DNA of 64,000 nucleotides. Origin: Caprella mutica. Taxonomy: Eukaryota > Arthropoda > Malacostraca > Amphipoda > Caprellidae. Positions 31,742-40,654 of the stretch are shown here, piece after piece. The stretch spans positions 248,001 through 312,000 of the forward strand of contig CANNZV010000273.1 in the NCBI GenBank assembly GCA_947561585.1, read 5' to 3'. The translations under genes and the position numbers were made by a program. The notes under the pieces were generated by a model, which ran no database searches, had not been told where the DNA came from, and was given only the letters and a program-made list of their open reading frames with translations. Position 1 is the stretch's first letter; the number at the start of each line of letters is the position of its first letter.

Positions 31742-31861
31742 TGCAAATTTACCTAACTGATGTAAATATATTACTTCAGTTGTAAAATTATGCTAGAGTA
31801 AATAGTAGACCGGCAGGAGGTTGTACCTGAGACAACCTGCTAATCACGTCAGCTGACATTC
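31742..31861 (+). ncRNA. H/ACA snoRNA HA7, unit A copy 2
   Basis: H box AGAGTA, ACA at 31856-31858, apical stem GGTTGT/ACAACC intact, 5' hairpin starting GCAAATTTACC. The guide-loop region before the hinge (GATGTAAATATATTAC) differs from copy 1. Confidence 0.82.
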
Positions 31862-32167
31862 TAAACACAGCTTGATAAGTTGAATTTAGTTAAATAATTT
31901 GTAAAATAATTGGTCCACATTATTAAATAAGGTTAAATAAAATCTTAGGTATGTACATACTATGTAAACATTTTTTTTACTGTAGGTTTTAAGTACAATG
32001 TGGTTTATTACAAAGTTTCAATGCTGTAGAATTCCAAACAATTGTTTCAATAAAGCATCTGTTTCAGATTTCAAGTATGTGTTGCCAATCGACTGTAGAT
32101 GTCGCAGCACTGCAGTCAGCATGGTGCACTAAGCATGTAAGTTAGAAACAAATGAATTGAAATCATT

Positions 32168-32706
32168 TAGAAGGTTATGATGACAAACTATATGTGAAGC
32201 CAGCCCCGTTGAAATGTTGTTAGGAACATTCGATCTTTCTGTGCCCTCAAACTCCAGTGAGTGTGACTGTTCTTGTGCTAAAGTTCTAAACGAAAGACGA
32301 GAGGAATCTCGCTCAAAGGGGTTGCGGCCCTTGGGAAGGTCTGAGAGAAAGGGCTGTGAAAAGGTTCTAGAAGGACCTGCACTCTGAGAAGAGCGGAAGA
32401 ATAACCAGAAAATCCTGTTGTTGGTCTCCATGCTCTGCACAAAGCTGATGACTTTTGCTAATGCACTAGGAAGTGATTGTGCAGAGTAGTGTTGAAAAGT
32501 TCTTTGCCCAGCTTAGTTAAGTGGAATGAGCGAGGTGGTGATAACTCAATCCAGACTAGTCTCTTCTGGTCTTTCTTTCTAGCTTTTGATGGAGAATTTT
32601 CACTAGGCTGCAGTTTGGGGGCACAGTAAAGATGGTCTTTTTGTTTCGGCGGAGTAGACGAGGGAGTGGGCGCATGTACATTATGATTATGAGATCTGAA
32701 CCTTTT
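32168..32706 (+). ncRNA. Unidentified ~540 nt intronic RNA bounded by C and D boxes (CD10), unit A
   Basis: The whole intron between exons 32068-32136 and 32772-32812 is filled by one conserved block. It opens with C box ATGATGA (32177-32183) and closes with D box CTGA (32696-32699). Flanking bases GAAGGT and ACCTTT pair as a terminal stem, as in C/D kink-turn RNAs, and D lies 72 nt before the acceptor, the same rule as the small C/D RNAs here. Internal GC-rich hairpins exist, e.g. CTTGGGAAGG and AGGTTCTAGAAGGACCT. Length would suit a composite C/D-H/ACA scaRNA (U85-like) or another long box C/D RNA, but I could not identify it and saw no clear snRNA guide. An opposite-strand frame over this block looks protein-like by chance or as a relic. 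Confidence 0.6.
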
Positions 32707-32858
32707 CCATTTTTAACGTTACACAGCTCTTAGCTTAATGAAAGGCTAGTAATCGGTTATTTTCATTTCAGAACAGAGAAATAGAGTGATGTCATCTCTT
32801 GCACTCTAGCAGGTATGTTCTATTTCAAAATAGGACACCATTAGTTTGGTTAAACTAT

Positions 32859-32933
32859 AATTGTGATGATATTTATCTCGCAACGGTCTTCCTAACATCC
32901 ATTGACGATACCCCTTATACATTCCTGAAAAAT
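32859..32933 (+). ncRNA. C/D snoRNA CD11, unit A copy 1
   Basis: C GTGATGA (32863-32869), C'-like TTGACGATA, D CTGA (32925-32928), 70 nt before the acceptor. The region TCGCAACGGTCTTCCTAACA is identical in all four copies while the segment between C' and D differs, so the functional guide is probably in the first half. Target not recognised. Confidence 0.82.
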
Positions 32934-33079
32934 GTCATTTTTTGTAAATGTTTCATCAGTTTGTTGCCTATTATTTAATGAGCGAATTCTTTTGCAGGTT
33001 TTACCATGTGTGTACTTAGAGGAAGTTTTCTCCTAATGAGTAGGTATGTACTAAGAAGATAAAGATTATCCTTATAGCT

Positions 33080-33149
33080 AATTATGATGAAAAAATTGGC
33101 GTTAAAGCCCTGAAATCTCGCTGATGCTCTAAGACTAGATCTGAAAAAA
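33080..33149 (+). ncRNA. C/D snoRNA CD12, unit A copy 1
   Basis: C ATGATGA (33084-33090), D' CTGA, C' TGATGC, D CTGA (33141-33144), 69 nt before the acceptor. D guide AAGACTAGAT; target uncertain. Confidence 0.85.
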
Positions 33150-33306
33150 ATATCTTCTTGTCAATTTCTTTTAGAAGTTTATTTGTAACTCATAAGTTCA
33201 ATTCTTATTTCAGAACTAACTTAGATCTGCTGCTGCCTTGGATAAGAAATAACCATACTAGACTCATGTAAGTAAACTCTCTATTTGGAAGAAGATCTAT
33301 ATAACT

Positions 33307-33374
33307 AATTATGATGACGCAATTGCGTTATCGTCCTGAAATCTCATGATGTTTAAAGACTAGATCTGAAATAA
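33307..33374 (+). ncRNA. C/D snoRNA CD12, unit A copy 2
   Basis: C ATGATGA (33311-33317), D' CTGA, C' TGATGT, D CTGA (33366-33369), 67 nt before the acceptor. Shares AAGACTAGATCTGA with copy 1, but its D' region (CAATTGCGTTATCGTC) differs. Confidence 0.85.
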
Positions 33375-33739
33375 ATCTCCTTCTTTCAATTTCTTTACTC
33401 TTTATTGGTAGTTAATTAGTTCCCATCTTATTTCAGAAGTTCTCAGATCTGCTGTTGCCAGAGTGAAGACAGTAACCAGAAAACTATTTGTGAATGTAAG
33501 TAAACTCATTATTATTTATAATTAGTTAACAACTTGCTAAGCTTGCGTAGAAATGGATCTTGTATTTTACCTTACAATATTTCCGTCTAAAATTTATTTG
33601 TAAACTAAGAGCACATGTTTCAAAATAGACTGCTACTATCCATGTTACATAGTTGATCTGTAAATCTATATTTTCGCCTCACTTCAACCGTATAAAGTGG
33701 CTATAGATCATTCTCTACATTTCCTCAATGTATACCAAT

Positions 33740-33862
33740 GAGCAGTAACATGGTGGGTGAGGGATAATGTCCTATCACCCATAAATTTACTGCAAGAACA
33801 ACCTAGACCAACCAGCGGGGAATAGACTTTGATTTACTCCTTCTAGAGTTTGTCCAACAGTA
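33740..33862 (+). ncRNA. H/ACA snoRNA HA8, unit A copy 1
   Basis: 5' hairpin: GCAGTAA/TTACTGC lower stem and GGGTGA/TCACCC upper stem. H box AGAACA (33795-33800). 3' hairpin: GACCAAC/GTTTGTC lower stem, GGAATA/TTACTCC upper. ACA (33857-33859) then GTA. The neighbouring copy shows compensatory changes in the lower stem. Confidence 0.88.
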
Positions 33863-34001
33863 AACAAATGTGAACATAAAAATACATAATTACCACACAC
33901 AGAATTTTGATGCTACTTTTCTATTTCAGGATGGTACTGTAGCCTACTGAACACAACTGGCGAAGCTCTGAATTAGAGGTAAGTTGCAATTGGTTTTTCT
34001 T

Positions 34002-34123
34002 TGACAGTGACATGGAGGGTGAGGGATTATGTCCCATTACTCTTAAAATTCACTGTTAGAACAATTGACTAACCAGCGGGGAGTAGACACTGATTTACTC
34101 CTTCTAGAGTTAGTCGTACATTC
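34002..34123 (+). ncRNA. H/ACA snoRNA HA8, unit A copy 2
   Basis: Lower stem ACAGTGA/TCACTGT where copy 1 has GCAGTAA/TTACTGC, i.e. two compensated base-pair changes. H box AGAACA (34068-34073). 3' hairpin GACTAAC/GTTAGTC and GGAGTA/TTACTCC, ACA (34118-34120) then TTC. Confidence 0.88.
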
Positions 34124-34342
34124 ACTCATGATACTATTCATTTTAAAGAACTGTTTAAAGCGAATGTAGTGTCTCTTGAGATTTATGTTTGAAATTATGT
34201 CGGTGGTATTGACCTTGTTTCATTTTCTTTAATTGTAAAGCTAACTTAAATCATTTCTTTCAGGACTCTGAATTCTGTCGTTATTCTCCTATTAATTAAC
34301 AAGCGATGAGTAAGTAACGAATTCTGATAGGTACCACTTATT

Positions 34343-34418
34343 AATTGTGATGATTCTAGTAGTTTATAATAATAAACGTTACTGACGTCTGATGTAACTC
34401 TAGGGCGGACTGAGACTT
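34343..34418 (+). ncRNA. C/D snoRNA CD3, unit A copy 2
   Basis: C GTGATGA (34347-34353), D' CTGA, C' TGATGT, D CTGA (34410-34413), 65 nt before the acceptor. D guide AACTCTAGGGCGGA, matching copy 1 over its last 12 bases. Confidence 0.87.
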
Positions 34419-34589
34419 GATAAATACACTTGCTACCGGTTAGTAGGTTCCATTTACTAACTCTCATATTGTCCACAGTTGAAGATAGTAACTGTTGAAC
34501 TCTGATGTCAAATGAACCTCAAGAAAGAAATTCGGCTGATTGGCTGTAAAGGAGGTGAAAGTCTCTTTTGTTTAAGTTGATGAATTAGT

Positions 34590-34655
34590 TTTGATGATGA
34601 ATGGTTACTTCTGAACATTTCTGTTGATATGTTAACATGCATGGCTCTGATACAC
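34590..34655 (+). ncRNA. C/D snoRNA CD4, unit A copy 4 (18S guide)
   Basis: ATGATGA (34594-34600), CTGA (34647-34650), 62 nt before the acceptor, identical 12 nt 18S guide. It lies in a different exon context 6.6 kb from copies 1-3. Confidence 0.9.
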
Positions 34656-34789
34656 TGCTAATATCTCCTAAATAATCTCTCTGTTCAAAATATTGATAAT
34701 TTCCTCTTGCAGGTGTTTCCTGCTGCAGATTGTATTACACTGCAGTTGCAGATGGTAAGTACTTTACCTCTTGAAAGCTGACTAATACT

Positions 34790-34855
34790 TCAAATGATGA
34801 GACTAAGACTAGAGTCTCAGAAAATAATGATCAGATAAACATCTTACTGACATTT
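34790..34855 (+). ncRNA. C/D snoRNA CD5, unit A copy 2
   Basis: ATGATGA (34794-34800), CTGA (34847-34850), 66 nt before the acceptor; same AGACTAGAGTC element directed at 28S. Confidence 0.87.
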
Positions 34856-35163
34856 CATATAGTTTACTATAGTGTCTATTTTTTACTTTGTCTAACGAAT
34901 GTACCTCTATTTTCAGGTGAGACACTGGATGAACCGAGGAGTAACTACTAGAGTTAATTGTGAGTACTCTCAACATTTAGAAACTGTACTAGAACGGAGA
35001 AGAAGATCTCTGATCATATTTCCATTTTATGGAACTAACTTGTTATATTTTGATATTTTTATGGGACACAGTTTGTATTTAAATATAAGCTCATCTGAAT
35101 TCATAAATTTGTACTTTAAATAAAACTCACAGGTCCTCTTCTCTGTTGTACAGTTATAGCCTC

Positions 35164-35226
35164 CATTATGATGATATTTAGATAGGGACATATGATAATA
35201 ATGATTATTTATCATTGCTGATCACA
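35164..35226 (+). ncRNA. C/D snoRNA CD6, unit A copy 2
   Basis: ATGATGA (35168-35174; canonical here, unlike copy 1), degenerate D' ATGA, C' ATGATTA, D CTGA (35218-35221), 66 nt before the acceptor. TAGATAGGGACA extends the complementarity to TGTCCCTATCTA by one base. Confidence 0.86.
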
Positions 35227-35439
35227 AAATTATTTAGTCTGCGGTTAATTTATCTGCATCCGCTAATCCTTACCATGTTAATTACAGGGCAGCTGAAGAC
35301 TCCTATGGTAGTGATCACTGCAAGAAGAACGAACAGTGAATGTGGTGGAGAAACATGCTAAAAATAATCCTCTGGTAGTGAATGTTACTTCTCATTATTT
35401 GAAGGTAAGACTTGAGGATTAATTTAAAATAATTTTGAC

Positions 35440-35504
35440 AGTACTGATGAATATCTGTAGCAGATACCTCATGTTGAGACAATGGTTGCAACTCTCTGAC
35501 ATTT
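35440..35504 (+). ncRNA. C/D snoRNA CD7, unit A copy 2
   Basis: CTGATGA (35444-35450), CTGA (35496-35499), 65 nt before the acceptor; RNA body identical to copy 1. Confidence 0.82.
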
Positions 35505-35632
35505 CTTGAAGTGTCACTAGTTTCAGAATGTTGGTCTATTTTCTAATCTTCTTTTTTCTCTTCAGGACAAATACAAGCAACCAAGCAGATGCTGGTTCTT
35601 CTTGTGCTGGTGAGTAGCCATCCAAGCAGCAG

Positions 35633-35756
35633 TGTTGCCAATTTACCTAGCTGGTGTGACATTGTCATTTCGGTTGTGAAATTGAGCAAAGAAAGAACTG
35701 TGGACAGGCAGGAGGTTGCACATCTGGCAACCTGCTTTTCACGTCGACATACAATA
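35633..35756 (+). ncRNA. H/ACA snoRNA HA6, unit A copy 2
   Basis: Same fold as copy 1 with a shortened 5' apical loop (GACATTGTC). Ends ATACAATA with canonical ACA (35751-35753). The pair CATCTGGCAACC keeps the GGTTG/CAACC stem. Confidence 0.8.
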
Positions 35757-36084
35757 TTAATTTTTATGTAAACTCCTTTGAAGGGAGCATATAATTAATG
35801 AATTATTTTGGCATAACAATTGCGTGTAAAATAATTCAAAATAACTAGCTATATTTATATATATTTTAATTTCATTTTTCAGTTCATACTCCATTGATTT
35901 TGTCTTTTTATCAAGCTAACTAAGTTAGTTATTAATTTTATTAAATATCTAAGCTAAAATTGATTAATCAATGACTCTGCGGCAGAACGGACATATCAAT
36001 CTGTCGTCGTTCGTGAAACCTTCATCTTGAATCTATTTGAAAATGTTCATATCATTAATTTTACTTGGAAGTCTTTCTGAAACC

Positions 36085-36204
36085 TGCAAATTTACCTAAC
36101 TGTTTTGATTATATTACTCCAGTTGTAAAATTATGCTAGATTAAATAGTAGACCGGCAGGAGGTTGTACCTGAGACAACCTGCTAATCACGTCAACTGAC
36201 ATCA
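36085..36204 (+). ncRNA. H/ACA snoRNA HA7, unit A copy 3
   Basis: H box AGATTA, ACA at 36199-36201, GGTTGT/ACAACC apical stem. Confidence 0.8.
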
Positions 36205-36369
36205 GTGATTTGTGTGTAGTTGCGATAAGATGTCCAATGAATTGTCTTATTAATATAGGGATATTTATTTCAGATTGCAAACGTCCATCCGCACAAATGT
36301 TAAAAGGAAGGAAGGAAGGAAGAATATGAAGCAGGTGAGAAATATTAGAAACACTTGTTTTATTTATCT

Positions 36370-36442
36370 CATTATGATGATATTTCCTTCTCAGCCAGAC
36401 TAACTATGGTGGTCTGATTCAAGCTCAACAGGACTGAAACAA
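36370..36442 (+). ncRNA. C/D snoRNA CD9, unit A copy 2
   Basis: ATGATGA (36374-36380), D CTGA (36434-36437), 69 nt before the acceptor; same AAGCTCAACAGG guide as copy 1. Confidence 0.9.
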
Positions 36443-36609
36443 ATTAGATAAAGAGATAAAATAATATAGTGTACCTTTACTTATTTGATCTTCTCCATTT
36501 CCACAGTTTCTTCTATCGTGTCAATTATGCGCCCTAACTGTGAACACATTTTAAAAGAATCAAAAAGGGTGAGTACAGTGATTATTATACAGTTACTAGT
36601 TATATTATT

Positions 36610-36673
36610 TATAATGATGACTATACGACCGACTGATTTTCCTGATGAGATCGTGGGAATCTCTCTGATTAAT
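36610..36673 (+). ncRNA. C/D snoRNA CD13, unit A
   Basis: C ATGATGA (36614-36620), D' CTGA, C' TGATGAG, D CTGA (36665-36668), 66 nt before the acceptor. GTGGGAATCTC upstream of D is complementary to GAGATTCCCAC of 28S (from memory), which directly precedes the CD6 target. Confidence 0.88.
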
Positions 36674-36894
36674 ATCCACTTTATTTATTTTCTAAATCCA
36701 AATTAGTTTTACTGAAACATTTTTGTTCTCCTCAGGTACGTTTTGTTAGCTGTTAGCAAAGTCCGTTGAAACTACAAATCGACATACGGACTGAGTAGGA
36801 AATGGAATAATGTCTCCTACCTCTCTGAACTAAGGAATCTAATCTGTTTATTGCCTAAGGTTAGTTGTACAAAATAGTGTTGATAATATTTACT

Positions 36895-36968
36895 CCTTGT
36901 GATGATATTTATCTCGCAACGGTCTTCCTAACATCCATTGACGATAACTTCATTACTAACTGATAAAT
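36895..36968 (+). ncRNA. C/D snoRNA CD11, unit A copy 2
   Basis: GTGATGA (36899-36905), D CTGA (36960-36963), 71 nt before the last acceptor. Shares the CGCAACGGTCTTCC core; the 3' part differs from copy 1. Confidence 0.82.
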
Positions 36969-37104
36969 AAAATATATCAACTGTTAGCGTAAGTGTTATA
37001 AATAGTGTCTAACTTATTCCTATTTTTTTCACAGGGAAGTGCCACTCCCATTAAATGGACAGCTTTGATGCTCTGAAAGAGTTCTGGTGAAGTTTATAAA
37101 TAAA

Positions 37105-37702
37105 TCATCTAAAATATAACTTCCTCTTTATTTCATTCAATATTTTTTGTTATTCAGTGGAATTTACCTCCTTTATCTCTGGCTATTCAAAATTAGGAAA
37201 TGAAAGAGTTCAAACTAACAGTAAAATCGTTACCTCAATCAATGACTCAAAGTAACTTGCTTTGCTAACGTTAACTCGTACCTATCTCAGAGATTACTTT
37301 TAAAAGGATATTGTGAAGAAGGAACGGAGTAGTTATTGGCCTATAATAATAAAGTTGAGGAAGTCAGAGCCATGAACTGTAGCTTGATGTACTGTTCCAC
37401 CATGTGCCTTTTTCAGTAGTATTAGGAAAATTATTCCACTTGGGATTTTCATTGACACTGAAGATAGTTCAGTTCCTGCTCCTTTAGATTGTGTCATGTT
37501 AATTATAAGAGTAATAATAATTACACTGACTTCTTGTTTAAAAAAAGCAATAATACGTTTACCGTAATTTACAGCGTCAACATTAGTGATTCAAGTATTC
37601 CATCAGAAACTATGCTAAATATTTATGAATTTTTAATGGTTTATTTGCGAATTGTCTTGTAAATAATTTTCCCATTGCATTTCTTTTAATCTCCCACTTG
37701 AT
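37105..37702. other. Spacer 3' of unit A polyA signal
   Basis: AT-rich non-coding sequence, about 97% repeated in the B/C spacer (56016-56612). No RNA motif found. Confidence 0.5.
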
Positions 37703-37829
37703 TATTTGCATTGTGGAATTCCACATAACAATAGTTATGTGGCCAAAAGCATTGCTAGAACAGATCAGGATGTACTTGCCTGATTTGATAGAGCTGATGT
37801 TTCTCAGCTCTGGTAAATATCCTACAACT
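37703..37829 (+). ncRNA. H/ACA snoRNA HA2, copy 2 of 3 (A/B spacer)
   Basis: Same structure as the first copy, with a canonical ACA (37824-37826) and one G-U pair in the lower stem (AGGATGT/ATATCCT). It lies about 0.6 kb downstream of the unit A polyA signal, so it is either part of the 5' intron of unit B or depends on read-through. Confidence 0.87.
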
Positions 37830-38360
37830 TACTGTCCATTACTCTAAATTTGATTATTTTAATGGAAATCCTTGAATTTGTACTTATTCACTTCGATGAA
37901 TCCTACTACTGAACTAGTCTTGAAAATTTCGAAGTTTCTGGTATATTAATTTTCTCCCAATTAAACCTGGAACGACCAACTGCTTTAAGAGGCCCATTGG
38001 TTGAAACATTGATGCATAACTGATTAAAAATATAATTAACTAGTTACTGAAACTCCACGGCTTCAATTGTTTGACTTATTTATGTAGCTATCTTATGAAT
38101 ATCTGAAAATGATGCATCATATTTTTTTTTATTCATTTTTTTATATTATTTTGAATTCAGTGGGGCTCTTGAGCCCTGGTGAAGTACAACCGCTGATGCG
38201 TCACTCTTTCAACATCAGTTGTAGGAATATTAGCTATTTTTAGTGCGAATCAAAATATGTCTCGTCCACGTATATGTAGTTCACAAAAGCTCTAGATTTC
38301 CGCATGGCAATAAAATGTAAAACTAAATATTTTGCAATATATTCATTGATTTTGCTTGAA
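37830..38360. other. A/B spacer, possible host-gene start region
   Basis: Non-coding. GGGGCTCTTGAGCCC is a 6 bp hairpin at about 38163, followed by a pyrimidine-rich CACTCTTTCAACATC (38201) that could be a TOP-type start; this is weak. Confidence 0.3.
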
Positions 38361-38915
38361 GGGGCAGTTCAGTCAATTTTTGTTTTCATAATATTAATGT
38401 TGAACGATCTCTTAGTAAGAATAAAGCATTCTTGTGAAATTAAACGGTTGAAAAAAATATAATAAGCGATATATATCATATTTTATTAATTCGATTTAGT
38501 TCCTGCGTCCTCCTACAGATGGCGCCACCACTCTGTACTATTTGTTTACATTTTACAGCTGATAACATGTGAACAATTTTTCTATCAACAGTATTAACTG
38601 CTGATTTATGAAGAGATGGTTTTCTTTTCAAAACTAAATCTAATTGTCTCGAAAGACAGTTTTCAATTTCACAAATTCTTTTCACCATTTTCATAAGTTA
38701 TAACCGATTCAAGTCTGGGACTGGTTATCATTTTGTTTTACTACAATGTTTAGTTACGCGGTCCACCGCAGTCCGCAGGTGGCGCCACTAATTTACAATA
38801 TTTTTTTTATATAAATATTTCTAAAATCAACGAATATTCTAATATTACATAAATAAATATACCAAATCGATTTAGGACCAATTTGGCGATAGTTTGATTT
38901 TGACTGAACTGCCTC
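38361..38915. mobile_element. 555 bp MITE with GGGGCAGTTCAGTCAA ends (A/B spacer)
   Basis: Left end GGGGCAGTTCAGTCAA and right end TTGACTGAACTGCCTC are inverted repeats with one mismatch. The interior is AT-rich with two GGCGCCAC segments and no gene; the 72-codon minus-strand frame inside is not coding. The same element lies at the equivalent place in the B/C spacer. Confidence 0.75.
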
Positions 38916-39446
38916 TTTTTAAGGGCCTACACACGCAGGGTTTTTGATACCTGCAGGTATCATTGATAACAACTAAAATAAATAATAATTTTATCGTTTT
39001 TTCTTATATTCTCGTGAAAAAAGTAGAAGCTAAGCAAAAAGTCTGGTGGGAAAAGTTACTCTACTTCTGTATGGCCCTTGATACTAAAAAAATCCTGGAC
39101 TTCCAGCAACTTTTTGAAAGTTCCAAAAGAAAGTTATTTCTTCCAGAACAAGCCTCTCCAGCACTGGCCGTTCCATGGTTAATCACTTGAATGAAGTACT
39201 AGTGCCCAAAATTTTGAAACTTTGACTACCAATTAGTCCCACAGTGAATCTGAAACTAGTTGTTTCAAATATCTTGAGAGTTATGATCAGCTGTCAATAT
39301 ATTATAATAATAATAGAAGCTCTTATTTTGGTAATAAGTCGTGAATTCTAAGATTTATGATTGTGAATAAAAATATTTTGACAATTGGAAGCCGTTAACA
39401 TAATTTTGGAGTCAAATATTTAACACGCTACTTTTGCTCTTTTCAG
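38916..39446. other. A/B spacer up to the first exon of unit B
   Basis: Non-coding, ending in the TTTGCTCTTTTCAG acceptor. Contains ATACCTGCAGGTAT, a perfect 14 bp palindrome near 38948, repeated in the B/C spacer. Confidence 0.4.
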
Positions 39447-39659
39447 GTTAATGTCTCAAAAAATTTTTCATGACTACATGGGAATTAGTTTAACTGTCAA
39501 CACCAGCCAAATGAATATTAATATTTCAAAAGAAAATCCACTATATACTCGACCTCAACTGTGCCACATTCTCAAACGTGGATACCTTGAGACTCCCTGC
39601 CTACATGAGATGGTGCAGATGGTAAGAATTTAGATCATTGCCAATGATTTCATGTGTAT

Positions 39660-39731
39660 CATCATGATGATAGCAGTTTAGACTGAAATACTGATGTCAC
39701 ACTCACTAAGACTTCCATGACACTGAAAAGA
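39660..39731 (+). ncRNA. C/D snoRNA CD1, unit B copy 1
   Basis: ATGATGA (39664-39670), CTGA (39723-39726); GACTTCCATGACA guide. Counterpart of the first CD1 of unit A. Confidence 0.87.
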
Positions 39732-39873
39732 TGTTGCTTAGCTGTCTCTTTTTGCAGTGTTTTCTCTTTCTAAAAGATATTCTCTCTTGCAGAAATGTAT
39801 TATAATGACTGCTCTACTTTTGGATCTAGTGATATCTGGTGAGTGAAAGTTGATGCTGAGTTACATGTATATT

Positions 39874-39946
39874 TCTCATGATGATAATAGTATAGACTGA
39901 GCCTAGTGATGCCAAACACACTTAGACTTCCATGACACTGAACATA
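39874..39946 (+). ncRNA. C/D snoRNA CD1, unit B copy 2
   Basis: ATGATGA (39878-39884), CTGA (39938-39941), 64 nt before acceptor AG at 40004-40005. Counterpart of the second CD1 of unit A. Confidence 0.87.
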
Positions 39947-40115
39947 AAATCAATTTGTTTTGTTCATAAATAGAAGTGCTAAGATTAATGTTCAGTTTCA
40001 TTGCAGACGGATTTTTCTTGAAGCTGACTTCAAACCACCAACTAATTAATCTCTGAATCTGTGGACGAATCTTTGAATGTAAGTCACCCACCATTATGTA
40101 ACTAGTATGTATAAT

Positions 40116-40188
40116 TATCATGATGATAATAGTATAGACTGAGCCTAGTGATGCCAAACACACTCAGACTTCCATGACACTGAACAAT
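40116..40188 (+). ncRNA. C/D snoRNA CD1, unit B copy 3 (extra cassette)
   Basis: ATGATGA (40120-40126), CTGA (40180-40183). Found only in unit B together with its own exon (ACGGATTTTTCTTGAAGCTG...), so it is a gain in B or a loss in A and C. Reads CACTCAGACTTCC, one change from copy 2. Confidence 0.87.
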
Positions 40189-40332
40189 AATGATAATCTT
40201 AGATCTCCATCTTCCCTTCACATTCTAACTTTAGTTTTCTCTTGTAGTTACTCTGCAACAACTCTATCAGCAGTAAAGGAATAGTCTTTCTACGTCTGGG
40301 TAAGCATTTGTACTTCATTTAGCTCATTCATA

Positions 40333-40402
40333 TCATTATGATGCTTGTCATAGTTACTCTGAAAGTTTCTTAGAGATGATAACTTTATGTTTACTGATAC
40401 TA
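40333..40402 (+). ncRNA. C/D snoRNA CD2, unit B
   Basis: ATGATGC (40338-40344), CTGA (40394-40397); same 28S element before D' as unit A. Confidence 0.86.
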
Positions 40403-40522
40403 TTCAGTTACAGCTTTTCTTATCAAAGATTACCACTTCTAAGCTGATTTTCTTTTGCAGTTCTACCACCGACTGACTGCTGCATGTTGTTTCTTTGGAG
40501 GTAAGTCACTACCTATCTAAAT

Positions 40523-40654
40523 AGTTGCAGTTCTTCGGACATACATGAAGCACTCACTGCTGTATGATGTTATTCACATGAATCTGCTATATCATAGGGA
40601 GCAGAACAGCTAGTGCTCTCATACGAGACTTCTTTCCAAACGCTCCCAACATTT
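40523..40654 (+). ncRNA. H/ACA snoRNA HA3, unit B
   Basis: As in unit A but with CATGAAGCA in the apical stem (one pair lost). ATATCA hinge and ACA retained. Confidence 0.78.

Larger units (their letters stand above)
26048..37104 (+). ncRNA. snoRNA host gene, unit A (non-coding, about 30 small exons)
   Basis: Exons inferred from consensus splice sites: 26048-26237, 26409-26454, 26625-26676, 26837-26876, 27160-27239, 27404-27447, 27614-27684, 27852-27922, 28085-28135, 28479-28525, 29245-29305, 29477-29529, 29701-29744, 30413-30494, 30665-30710, 30877-30932, 31089-31137, 31648-31712, 32068-32136, 32772-32812, 32999-33043, 33214-33267, 33437-33495, 33930-33978, 34264-34309, 34479-34554, 34713-34754, 34917-34959, 35288-35404, 35565-35609, 36274-36333, 36507-36568, 36735-36859, 37035 to polyA signal AATAAA (37099-37104). 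Exons carry stops in all frames and resemble no protein. Introns carry mostly one guide RNA each, the UHG/GAS5-type arrangement. Two introns (28526-29244 and 29745-30412) hold two H/ACA RNAs, so a small exon may be missed there. The true 5' end is unknown. Confidence 0.85.

Noticed and set aside
32168..32706. Identification of the long C/D RNA as U3, U8, RNase MRP or 7SK
   Set aside because: I looked for sequence blocks I know from these RNAs and found none; left unnamed.
38476..38694. 72-codon minus-strand frame repeated at 57389-57607
   Set aside because: Falls inside the 555 bp MITE and is repeated only because the spacer was duplicated.
39451..39633. 60-codon frame in the first exon of unit B (also in unit C)
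   Set aside because: Not open in the unit A homologue and continues into the intron; better explained as a non-coding host exon.
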